Part shown: piece by piece, positions 1 to 5,453 of the stretch | Position numbering within the stretch: position 1 is the stretch's first letter | How the letters are laid out: each line of letters starts with the position of its first letter | Assembly: GCA_028694115.1 (NCBI GenBank) | Contig: JAQUUB010000200.1 | Span: forward strand, 1 to 5,453 | Length of the DNA stretch: 5,453 bases | Reading direction: 5' to 3' | Source of the DNA: Lachnospiraceae bacterium | Lineage (GTDB): Bacteria > Bacillota_A > Clostridia > Lachnospirales > Lachnospiraceae | The notes under the pieces: generated by a model | Seen by the model: the letters and a program-made list of their open reading frames with translations, nothing else | Database searches by the model: none | What the model was told of the DNA's origin: nothing | Made by a program: the position numbers and the translations under genes

Positions 1-56
1 AAGTTTTAGCAAATACAAAAAAGTAAAAATACACCATGAAAATCTGACAAAATGAC

Positions 57-99
57 AAACCCGCCAGCCAGTATATTTACTGGTCCGACGGGTTTTTTT
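57..99 (+). terminator. Rho-independent terminator, plus-strand orientation
   Basis: AAACCCG (57-63) pairs with CGGGTTT (89-95), and the inner arms CCAGT (68-72) and ACTGG (79-83) close a six-base loop. A run of seven T (93-99) follows on the plus strand. Read on the minus strand the same hairpin is followed only by TTTGTCATTTTG, a poorer tail, so it best serves a plus-strand gene lying left of the window and converging on queA. It may also stop the queA transcript less efficiently, since no other hairpin with a U-tract is visible between queA and the window edge. Confidence 0.75.
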
Positions 100-106
100 A
101 TACTTG

Positions 107-181
107 TTAAACTGCAAAAGTCAGGTTCATGATAATAATACCTTGCAAATCTAATCTTTTCGCTCTTCTTCTCTCATTCAT
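107..181 (-). pseudogene. Short ORF resembling the N-terminus of a PilZ-domain protein, probably truncated
   Basis: An ATG-started ORF of 24 codons begins MNERRRAKRLDL and ends in ITMNL-like hydrophobic sequence (residues 15-24: I-I-I-M-N-L-T-F-A-V). It has a plausible ribosome binding site, GGGGTG, 8 nt before the ATG. The RRRAKR segment resembles the arginine-rich N-terminal c-di-GMP-binding motif (RxxxR) that opens many small clostridial PilZ proteins. The rest of a PilZ domain, including the (D/N)xSxxG motif, is absent: a stop follows, then the terminator at 57-99. The ORF lies about 95 bp downstream of queA on the same strand. It may be a decayed gene tip, a genuine micropeptide, or chance; the PilZ resemblance rests on about a dozen residues and is an inference. 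Confidence 0.33.
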
Positions 182-277
182 TTTACTTACACCCCACAAT
201 TCTAAATTAACACCGTTATTTGTATTTTATTCTATTTCCCATTATATAGCAATATAGTAATCTCAATTTATTTGTAT

Positions 278-1303
278 TTAGCTAATAAACATTGCATCCC
301 CAAAAGAGAAGAATCGATACTTTTCATTCACTGCCTCTTGATAGGCCTGCAGCACATGCTCCCTTCCAGCAAGTGCTGATACAAGCATAATCAAGGTTGA
401 TTCCGGCAGATGAAAATTCGTGATTAATGCATCAAGCATTTTAAACTGATACCCTGGATAAATAAATATCTCGGTATTTCCACTTCCTGCTAACAGAACA
501 CCCTCTTCATTTGCAGCCGATTCAATGGTTCGACAGCTCGTCGTACCTACGCATATGATTCTGCCTCCCGCACGCTTTACAGCGTTAATCGTCTCTGCTG
601 TTTCTTTCGACACAGAGTAAAACTCTGAATGCATGTGATGATCAAGGATTTCCTCCTCTTTTACTGGCCGGAAGGTTCCAAGGCCTACATGAAGAGTGAC
701 TGTTACCACCTTCACACCTTTTTGTCTGATTTGATCTAGAAGCTCGGTTGTAAAATGAAGTCCCGCAGTTGGTGCTGCTGCGGACCCTTCATGTTTTGCA
801 TAAACCGTCTGATAGCGGCTTTTATCCTGTAATTTGTGAGTAATATAAGGGGGTAATGGCATTTCTCCTAATTGGTCTAATACTTCTTCAAAGATTCCAT
901 CATATTGAAACTGAATATAGCGGTTTCCTTCTTCCCCTACTTCTAAAACCTCTGCCTTTAATAGTCCATCCCCAAACACTAATACTGCTCCTGGTCTGCA
1001 CTTTTTGCCTGGCTTTACAAGCGTTTCCCATATATCATTTTCTTTTCTTTTTAAAAGTAACACTTCAACCGCTGCACCTGTATCTTCTTTTACACCTAAT
1101 AATCTGGCTGGTATTACTTTTGTATCATTTAATACTAAACAATCCGTTGGTTTTAGATAGTCTATGATTTCCTTAAAAATATGGTGTTCTATCCTCCCAG
1201 TTTCCTTATCTAAGGTAAGTAATCTGGAGGAAGAACGATTTTCTAAAGGATCCTGCGCAATCAATTCCTCTGGTAAATAAAAACTAAAATCTGATTTTTT
1301 CAA
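278..1303 (-). CDS. queA: S-adenosylmethionine:tRNA ribosyltransferase-isomerase (QueA)
   Basis: This cytoplasmic enzyme transfers and isomerises the ribosyl group of S-adenosylmethionine onto 7-aminomethyl-7-deazaguanine at tRNA position 34, giving epoxyqueuosine, the penultimate step of queuosine synthesis. The 341 residues match the usual family length and look complete. Family motifs in order: [16 protein letters not shown] (about 8-23), [14 protein letters not shown] (about 57-70), [22 protein letters not shown] (about 168-185), [13 protein letters not shown] (about 201-213), [10 protein letters not shown], and near the C-terminus [21 protein letters not shown]. The start is TTG, chosen because the N-terminal sequence [14 protein letters not shown] aligns with where family members begin and because an AAGAGGTG ribosome binding site lies just upstream. 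It is the third gene of the pheS-pheT-queA operon, 11 bp after pheT. No tgt, ruvB or other queuosine gene is in the window. Confidence 0.97.
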   Translation of the reverse strand: MKKSDFSFYLPEELIAQDPLENRSSSRLLTLDKETGRIEHHIFKEIIDYLKPTDCLVLNDTKVIPARLLGVKEDTGAAVEVLLLKRKENDIWETLVKPGKKCRPGAVLVFGDGLLKAEVLEVGEEGNRYIQFQYDGIFEEVLDQLGEMPLPPYITHKLQDKSRYQTVYAKHEGSAAAPTAGLHFTTELLDQIRQKGVKVVTVTLHVGLGTFRPVKEEEILDHHMHSEFYSVSKETAETINAVKRAGGRIICVGTTSCRTIESAANEEGVLLAGSGNTEIFIYPGYQFKMLDALITNFHLPESTLIMLVSALAGREHVLQAYQEAVNEKYRFFSFGDAMFIS

Positions 1304-1308
1304 TATAA

Positions 1309-1316
1309 CACCTCTT
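1309..1316 (-). promoter_or_regulatory. Ribosome binding site of queA, overlapping the pheT stop codon
   Basis: AAGAGGTG on the minus strand lies 5 nt before the TTG start at 1303 and shares two bases with the pheT TAA (1315-1317). It fixes the unusual TTG start and suggests that ribosomes finishing pheT help initiate queA (translational coupling; inference). Confidence 0.75.
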
Positions 1317-3735
1317 ATTGACGTAATTCGATTCCAAGGCTTTCTAGACCATTTAGGATCTTTTTCATTGCTGTATTGACATCTGCTTCTTCCAGTGTTC
1401 TCTCTTTGTTACGGAAAATTACAGAATACGCTACGGATTTAAATCCTTCTTTAATCTGACTTCCTTCATAGATGTCGAAAAGTTCATAACTCTCAAGATT
1501 CTTGCCACCACGCTGTGCAATGATTTCTTCGATCTGACCCACTAAAATTTTCTTAGGCATTACCATACTAATATCACGTGTAACTGCTGGGAATTTTGCA
1601 ATTCCTGTATATTTTCTATCAAAAGAAGCTCTCTCTACGATTTCTGGCATATCAAGAACCGCTACATATACTTTGGTATTGATATCATAATTATCACAAA
1701 CCCCTGGATGAACCTCTCCTAAATATCCAACTACTGTTCCATCATAGATAACATTTGCCTGTCTACCTGGATGTAGGAAGGGTTTTCCTGAATTAGGATC
1801 ATACACATTTTTCTTCGTTAATCCGATTTTTTCAAAGAATTCTTCAATCACACCCTTCATTATGAAGAAATCACCTTCCCCATAAAATCCTAAGGTAAAC
1901 TGCATTCTTTCCTCTGGTAATTCTGTTAATGGGAGTGAATTTGGCAAATAGATATTACCAAATTCATATAATTTAACATCCTTATTTCTACGGTTAAAGT
2001 TTGTTGCAAGTGATGTCATCATTCCATTGAGGGAAATGGTTCTCATGATTGAGAAATCCTCACCTAGAGGATTGGAAATTACGATTGCATTTCTAGCTTT
2101 ATCATCCTCAGGAAGTAATAATTTATCAAATACCTTAGGACTCTCAAAGGAATAACTCATTCCCTGTGAAAATCCTGAAAACTCAGCAATATCTCTTGCT
2201 TTTTCTTCAATACGAAGATTAAAAGGTAATTTACCTGTTGTTGCCTCTCCACTTGGTAATGTCGTAGGGATTTTATCATATCCATAGAATCTCGCAACTT
2301 CTTCTGCAATATCAGCAATCCCTTCTAAATCCTGGCGGAACGTAGGAATCACCAATTCATTTGTTTCTTCCTCATATTTCAGTTCTAATTTTTGAAAGAT
2401 TGCTAACATATCTTCTTCTTTGATATTGGTTCCAAGCAAAGCGTTGATACGGTCTGCACGGAAAGAAATTCGGTTCTCTTCCTTTTCCTGTGCGTAAACA
2501 TCGATCATTCCTTTTGTAACATCTCCACATCCGAGCTCTTGGATCAACTGACATGCACGGTTAATTGCAGCTTTTGCATTATTAGGATCTAATCCTTTTT
2601 CAAATTTACCTGATGCATCAGTACGCAGTCCTAGTCGTTTGGCTGATTTACGAATATTAGCTCCATGAAAGCAGGCAGCTTCAAATAAAACAGTTTTTAC
2701 TTCCTCTGTAATCTTTGAATTTTCACCACCCATGATTCCTGCAATACCGATCTGCTTCTTAGCATCACAGATCATTAACATTTCTGAATCTAACGCTCTC
2801 TCCTGTCCATCAAGAGTCACGAATTTATCGCCATCCTTTGCGCGCTTTACAACGATTTTGTGTCCCTCTACAGTATCTAAATCAAAAGCATGCATTGGCT
2901 GACCATATTCTTCCATTACATAATTCGTGATATCAACCAAATTGTTGATCGGGCGAATTCCACTTGCTGCCAGACGTCTTTGCATCCACTCTGGTGAGGG
3001 AGCTATTTTAATATTCGTACATACTCTTGCGCAATATCTGCTGCAAAGATCGGTGTCTTTAACTTCAACACTTACATAGTCCTCTACTTTTTCATTGGAT
3101 TCATTAATTACTACCTTAGGAGCATAGAACGGTTTATCAAAGGTTGCTGCTGCTTCTCTTGCAACTCCTAGCACACTATAGCAGTCGACTCTGTTGGAAG
3201 TGATTTCATATTCAAAAACAGTATCACAAAAGCCTAACACCTCTGCTGCATTTGCACCCACCTTTGTATCTTCTGGCAGAATATAAATCCCTTCTTCTGG
3301 TGCAAGTGGATACATGTCACGATTAGAACCTAATTCCTCAATGGAACACATCATTCCGTTTGATTCAATGCCACGAAGTTTTCCGCATTTTATTTTAATA
3401 CCATTCTCAGGTAATGGACCACCATCATGTCCTCCTGCTACTTTTCCACCATCTAACACAACCGGTACTTTATCTCCTACCTTCACATTAGAAGCTCCTG
3501 TTACGATTTGGACCTTTTCTGTTCCCATATCCACCTGACAAATAATCAATTTATCTGCATCCGGGTGTTTTTCAATGGACAAAATCTGTCCAACATAAAT
3601 TTTATCTAAATTTTTGTCTAATCTTTCAAATGTTTCAACCTTTGTACCGGTTAATGTCATAGCATCTGTATATTCCTGATCACTACAGGATAAATCTGGT
3701 ACATATGCTTTAATCCATGATAATGCTGTATTCAT
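1315..3735 (-). CDS. pheT: Phenylalanyl-tRNA synthetase beta subunit (PheT)
   Basis: Large subunit of the alpha2-beta2 enzyme that charges tRNA-Phe; it binds the tRNA and edits mischarged Tyr-tRNA-Phe. The 806 residues are the usual bacterial full length. Domains in order: EMAP/OB-like tRNA-binding domain at about 44-155 ([18 protein letters not shown]), B3/B4 editing domain at about 215-390 ([20 protein letters not shown], then [20 protein letters not shown]), B5 domain at about 412-482 ([20 protein letters not shown]), a catalytic-like core without class II active-site motifs at about 485-705, and a C-terminal FDX-ACB anticodon-binding domain at about 713-806 ([13 protein letters not shown]). 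The start is ATG at 3735, because [15 protein letters not shown] matches family N-termini and an AGAAAGGAAG site precedes it; an in-frame TTG at 3768 has no such site. It follows pheS by 43 bp with no terminator between, and is co-regulated by the T-box. Confidence 0.98.
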   Translation of the reverse strand: MNTALSWIKAYVPDLSCSDQEYTDAMTLTGTKVETFERLDKNLDKIYVGQILSIEKHPDADKLIICQVDMGTEKVQIVTGASNVKVGDKVPVVLDGGKVAGGHDGGPLPENGIKIKCGKLRGIESNGMMCSIEELGSNRDMYPLAPEEGIYILPEDTKVGANAAEVLGFCDTVFEYEITSNRVDCYSVLGVAREAAATFDKPFYAPKVVINESNEKVEDYVSVEVKDTDLCSRYCARVCTNIKIAPSPEWMQRRLAASGIRPINNLVDITNYVMEEYGQPMHAFDLDTVEGHKIVVKRAKDGDKFVTLDGQERALDSEMLMICDAKKQIGIAGIMGGENSKITEEVKTVLFEAACFHGANIRKSAKRLGLRTDASGKFEKGLDPNNAKAAINRACQLIQELGCGDVTKGMIDVYAQEKEENRISFRADRINALLGTNIKEEDMLAIFQKLELKYEEETNELVIPTFRQDLEGIADIAEEVARFYGYDKIPTTLPSGEATTGKLPFNLRIEEKARDIAEFSGFSQGMSYSFESPKVFDKLLLPEDDKARNAIVISNPLGEDFSIMRTISLNGMMTSLATNFNRRNKDVKLYEFGNIYLPNSLPLTELPEERMQFTLGFYGEGDFFIMKGVIEEFFEKIGLTKKNVYDPNSGKPFLHPGRQANVIYDGTVVGYLGEVHPGVCDNYDINTKVYVAVLDMPEIVERASFDRKYTGIAKFPAVTRDISMVMPKKILVGQIEEIIAQRGGKNLESYELFDIYEGSQIKEGFKSVAYSVIFRNKERTLEEADVNTAMKKILNGLESLGIELRQ

Positions 3736-3740
3736 AATAT

Positions 3741-3750
3741 CTTCCTTTCT
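3741..3750 (-). promoter_or_regulatory. Ribosome binding site that fixes the pheT start
   Basis: AGAAAGGAAG lies 5 nt before the ATG at 3735. The identical 10-mer occurs 7 nt before the pheS ATG (4806-4815), which suggests the two subunits are translated at matched rates for 1:1 assembly (inference). Confidence 0.8.
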
Positions 3751-3778
3751 GGTTTTCCCACTTAACAATCAATCACTA

Positions 3779-4798
3779 TTAGAACTGACGAAGAAAACGA
3801 ATATCGTTTTCATAAAGAAGTCTCATATCATCAATTTCGTATTTGAGTAGTGCAATTCTTTCAAGACCCATACCAAAAGCAAATCCTGAATATTCTTCTG
3901 GATCAATCCCACTCATACGAAGTACATTAGGATGAACCATTCCACAGCCTAGGATTTCAATCCAGCCAGTACCCTTACAAAAACGGCATCCGCTTCCTCC
4001 ACATTTAAAACACGTTACATCTACCTCAGCACTTGGCTCTGTAAAATTGAAGTGATGTGGTCTGAATTTAACTTTTGTATCTTCTCCAAATAACTCTTTT
4101 GCAAATTCCGCTAATGTCCCTTTCAAATCTGCAAATGTTATATTTTTATCAATTACTAATCCCTCAATCTGATGGAAAGATGGTGAATGGGTAGCATCCA
4201 CTTCATCGGAACGGAATACTCTTCCTGGAGCAATCATTCGAATTGGCAGCTTTCCTTTTTCCATTTCATGAACCTGTATACCAGAAGTCTGTGTTCTTAA
4301 TAAGAATTCTCCCGTAATATAGAAGGTGTCCTGTTCATCTTTTGCTGGATGATCTGCTGGAATATTTAATGCTTCAAAGTTATAATAATCAGTTTCTACT
4401 TCTGGGCCTTCCACAACTTCATAACCCATACCGATGAAAATTCTTTGTACCTCTTCCATTGCGATTGTATTCGGATGACGATGTCCTACCTTATTCTTCT
4501 TTGCTGGAAGTGTAACATCAATGATTTCTGATTTCATCTGCTCTTCGCGGAGTATCTTTTCCATTTTTGTTCTTGCTTCTTCTAATGCGTTCTCAATTTC
4601 ACTCCTTGCTTCATTTACAAGCTGGCCGAACTTTGGACGGTCTTCTGCTGCAACCTCTTTCATACTTTTCAAAACTGCAGTTAATTCACCCTTTTTTCCA
4701 AGGATATTTACACGTACCTCATTTAATTTCTCCAATGCTTCTGATTCACTAATCTGTTTCAAAGCATCTTCTCTGATTTTATTTAGCTTCTCTTTCAT
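3779..4798 (-). CDS. pheS: Phenylalanyl-tRNA synthetase alpha subunit (PheS)
   Basis: Catalytic subunit of the cytoplasmic alpha2-beta2 enzyme that activates phenylalanine with ATP and attaches it to tRNA-Phe. It has 339 residues, the normal length. Residues about 1-90 are charged and helical, the N-terminal coiled-coil arm that contacts tRNA. The class II core follows: motif 1 region HPNTIAMEEVQRIFIGMGYE (about 108-127), motif 2 FRSDEVDATHSPSFHQIEG (about 195-213), and motif 3 GMGLERIALLKYEIDDMR (about 309-326). Ala307 in SGFAFGMG corresponds to the E. coli substrate-pocket Ala294, so the pocket appears wild type. A Cys cluster (C263, C266, C271, C274) forms CxxC-x4-CxxC, a feature I recall from other Firmicutes PheS proteins and possibly metal-binding. 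The ATG at 4798 has an AGAAAGGAAG ribosome binding site 7 nt upstream. It is the first gene of the operon, immediately after the T-box terminator. Confidence 0.98.
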   Translation of the reverse strand: MKEKLNKIREDALKQISESEALEKLNEVRVNILGKKGELTAVLKSMKEVAAEDRPKFGQLVNEARSEIENALEEARTKMEKILREEQMKSEIIDVTLPAKKNKVGHRHPNTIAMEEVQRIFIGMGYEVVEGPEVETDYYNFEALNIPADHPAKDEQDTFYITGEFLLRTQTSGIQVHEMEKGKLPIRMIAPGRVFRSDEVDATHSPSFHQIEGLVIDKNITFADLKGTLAEFAKELFGEDTKVKFRPHHFNFTEPSAEVDVTCFKCGGSGCRFCKGTGWIEILGCGMVHPNVLRMSGIDPEEYSGFAFGMGLERIALLKYEIDDMRLLYENDIRFLRQF

Positions 4799-4834
4799 TC
4801 TCTTTCTTCCTTTCTAAAAATGATAAATGGGTAT

Positions 4835-4874
4835 AAAAAAACTCCATCACCTGTCTTATGACAAGGGACGAAGT
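4835..4874 (-). terminator. T-box intrinsic terminator (attenuator of pheS)
   Basis: On the minus strand ACUUCGUCCCUUGUC pairs with GACAGGUGAUGGAGU over 15 positions with a single C-U mismatch and a few G-U pairs, closed by an AUAA loop and followed by seven U (4835-4841). The CCC of the 5' arm (4865-4867) can instead pair with the GGG of the T-box core (4892-4894), giving the competing antiterminator. Confidence 0.93.
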
Positions 4875-5099
4875 AAACTTCCGCGGTACCACCCAAATTC
4901 TTAATAATGAATTAAAACGATCCATTACTAAACACTCTTTGCACTTAACGCGTACAACGTTTCTACCTACTTTGTTCAGTAGAACAGCTCACATGGGAAT
5001 ATAAAATCATATCTGAACTTAAGAATGCTTTCAGCCGGTGACATTCTCTCTCTGCAAGAAAATATAATTCTTTTACATGGTCTTCACTTTTTCATATCT
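4835..5099 (-). promoter_or_regulatory. T-box riboswitch, tRNA-Phe (UUC specifier), controlling pheS-pheT-queA
   Basis: The leader senses uncharged tRNA-Phe and prevents premature termination when charging falls. Stem I: the k-turn strand AGUGAAGA (5081-5088) faces UGAGC; the lower helix pairs CAUG (5076-5079) with CAUG (4993-4996); the upper helix pairs AAUUAUAUUU (5060-5069) with AGAUAUGAUU (5005-5014). The right side of the loop between them is UUAUAUUCC, with UUC (Phe) at 4997-4999, the place the specifier occupies in glyQS-type T-boxes. AGAGAG (5048-5053) is the AG bulge and ACCGGCUGAAA the distal loop. Stem III pairs UAGUAAUG (4923-4930) with CAUUAUUA (4902-4909). The core GGGUGGUACCGCGG (4881-4894) is canonical; its UGGU (4888-4891) would pair with a tRNA end ACCA, fitting tRNA-Phe with discriminator A73. 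The 5' end is inferred from the promoter. Confidence 0.95.
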
Positions 5100-5105
5100 T
5101 ATTAT

Positions 5106-5134
5106 ATTCTAGTAATTTAGATCTCTTCTGTCAA
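5106..5134 (-). promoter_or_regulatory. Sigma-A type promoter of the pheS-pheT-queA operon
   Basis: A perfect TTGACA -35 box (5129-5134) is separated by 17 bp from the -10 box TAGAAT (5106-5111, five of six consensus bases). Transcription should start near 5099-5100, just before T-box Stem I. A perfect TATAAT overlaps this -10 at 5101-5106 but would need a 22 bp spacer, so TAGAAT is preferred. Confidence 0.85.
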
Positions 5135-5164
5135 CCCCTAAATCTAAATATTTAAAGCAAACTA

Positions 5165-5264
5165 GTGAGAAGAAGACGCTTGCGGCTTCTTCAGGTGTGA
5201 GATTTAGTAATTCTTAGGAGTAGTATTTTCACTCCTTAGAGTTACTTCTCACACTTCATCGTCT
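5165..5264. repeat. Compound interrupted inverted repeat with alternative pairings
   Basis: The central hairpin has outer arms GTGTGAGA (5195-5202) and TCTCACAC (5247-5254). Inside a TTT bulge, AGTAATTCTTAGGAGT (5206-5221) pairs with ACTCCTTAGAGTTACT (5231-5246) over 16 positions, with one G-U-type pair, one mismatch and a 9-base loop. To its left is a second hairpin, GAAGAAG (5169-5175) with CTTCTTC (5186-5192), extended by CGC/GCG. GTGAGAAG (5165-5172) is also a perfect complement of CTTCTCAC (5245-5252), and AGACG (5174-5178) of CGTCT (5260-5264), so mutually exclusive folds exist. There is no U-tract on either side, so it is not an ordinary terminator. It may be an interspersed palindromic repeat, a MITE-like element or part of an RNA. 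Confidence 0.7.
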
Positions 5265-5398
5265 GTCCCTTCTTAAATAAGAGATGTCCAGACTCATAGG
5301 GTTTTTGTTCCACCGTAAGGAATACTTCCTCCACAGTTTTGCAGTTAATTTTTAAGATAATATAGCTCGATTGCTTTATTTATAAGGCGTTCGGGCAT
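5242..5398 (-). pseudogene. Unrecognised small protein gene, apparently broken by one base in an A run
   Basis: I do not recognise this gene. An ATG at 5398 with an AGGAA site 6-7 nt upstream opens the frame MPERLINKAIELYYLKN, which stops at 5345 after 17 codons. A second frame is open over 5242-5379 for 45 codons with no normal start; it reads KINCKTVEEVFLTVEQKPYE and continues to a charged end MKCEK. The two overlap at a run of five A (CTTAAAAATTAAC). Taking one A away joins them into a single 51-codon ORF with a good ribosome binding site and sensible composition. Its last codons and TAA lie inside the inverted repeat, so gene end and repeat may belong to one unit. It could be a decayed gene, a sequencing error in a homopolymer, or chance. 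Confidence 0.35.
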
Positions 5399-5453
5399 TT
5401 TTTATTCCTATTTTATGTCATATTTATGTTGTCTATTTCTGTCTAGTATGATA

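Larger units (their letters stand above)
5135..5453. other. 319 bp without an intact gene, upstream of the pheS promoter
   Basis: This stretch holds the interrupted inverted repeat (5165-5264) and the frame-disrupted small ORF (5242-5398), described separately. Beyond them there is a direct repeat TAGACA-gaaa-TAGACA on the minus strand near 5430-5445, without a well-spaced -10 box. I see no tRNA, T-box or protein-binding site that I can name, and no convincing plus-strand gene. Confidence 0.6.

Noticed and set aside
6..173. Open minus-strand frame of about 55 codons after queA
   Set aside because: It has no start codon, runs straight through the terminator hairpin and overlaps the PilZ-like ORF in another frame; most likely chance.
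856..1167. Plus-strand open frame inside queA
   Set aside because: It is antisense to well-conserved queA codons, with a leucine-rich composition typical of a shadow frame.
2372..2554. Second minus-strand frame inside pheT
   Set aside because: It lies out of frame within the B5 domain coding region, has no ribosome binding site, and its arginine-rich composition is that of a shadow frame.
3314..3538. Plus-strand open frame inside pheT
   Set aside because: It is antisense to the conserved PheT tRNA-binding domain, and no family is recognised.
3736..3768. In-frame TTG at 3768 as an upstream start for pheT
   Set aside because: It has no ribosome binding site, would add 11 residues unlike family N-termini, and would place the real AGAAAGGAAG site inside the coding sequence.
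4521..4817. Plus-strand open frames antisense to the start of pheS
   Set aside because: Ser/Phe/Leu-rich product is the mirror of the charged PheS coiled-coil; it also covers the pheS ribosome binding site.
5101..5106. Perfect TATAAT as the -10 box of the operon promoter
   Set aside because: The spacer to TTGACA would be 22 bp; TAGAAT at 5106-5111 gives the ideal 17 bp.
5077..5204. Minus-strand open frame reading LTPEEAASVFF
   Set aside because: It has no start codon, falls across a hairpin and the operon promoter, and looks coincidental.
5284..5355. Plus-strand 23-codon ORF starting ATGTCCAGACTC
   Set aside because: It has no properly spaced ribosome binding site and is antisense to the more coding-like minus-strand frame.
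1..5453. CRISPR array or defence system
   Set aside because: There are no regularly spaced direct repeats and no defence-type genes; the repeats seen are inverted and local.

Overview
The window reads as AT-rich DNA from a Gram-positive Clostridia bacterium. A Lachnospiraceae / Clostridium phytofermentans-like source is my best guess from protein style, AT-biased codons and strong AGGAAG-type ribosome binding sites; no database was searched. All three full-length genes lie on the minus strand and form one operon, pheS-pheT-queA, transcribed from right to left.

Right part (about 4835-5134): a TTGACA-17 bp-TAGAAT promoter starts a leader of about 265 nt that is a T-box riboswitch. It has a k-turn/AG-bulge Stem I, a UUC (Phe) specifier, Stem III, the T-box core with a UGGU bulge matching a tRNA ending in ACCA, and a terminator with a 7-U tail. 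Uncharged tRNA-Phe should therefore switch on the operon.

Middle (278-4798): pheS (alpha subunit) and pheT (beta subunit) form the alpha2-beta2 phenylalanyl-tRNA synthetase. queA follows pheT by 11 bp; its TTG start is served by a ribosome binding site that overlaps the pheT stop codon. QueA makes epoxyqueuosine in the wobble position of tRNA-Tyr/His/Asn/Asp, so a queuosine gene sits under phenylalanine-tRNA control.

Left end (1-277): there is no obvious terminator right after queA. A 24-codon minus-strand ORF looks like the N-terminal tip of a PilZ domain. It is followed by a strong hairpin terminator whose U-tract favours plus-strand transcription entering from outside the window.

Right end (5135-5453): no intact gene. 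It holds a long interrupted inverted repeat with alternative pairing partners, and a small minus-strand ORF that becomes 51 codons long if one A is removed from a run of five. These are the least explained parts of the window. No CRISPR array, insertion sequence, tRNA or rRNA was seen.
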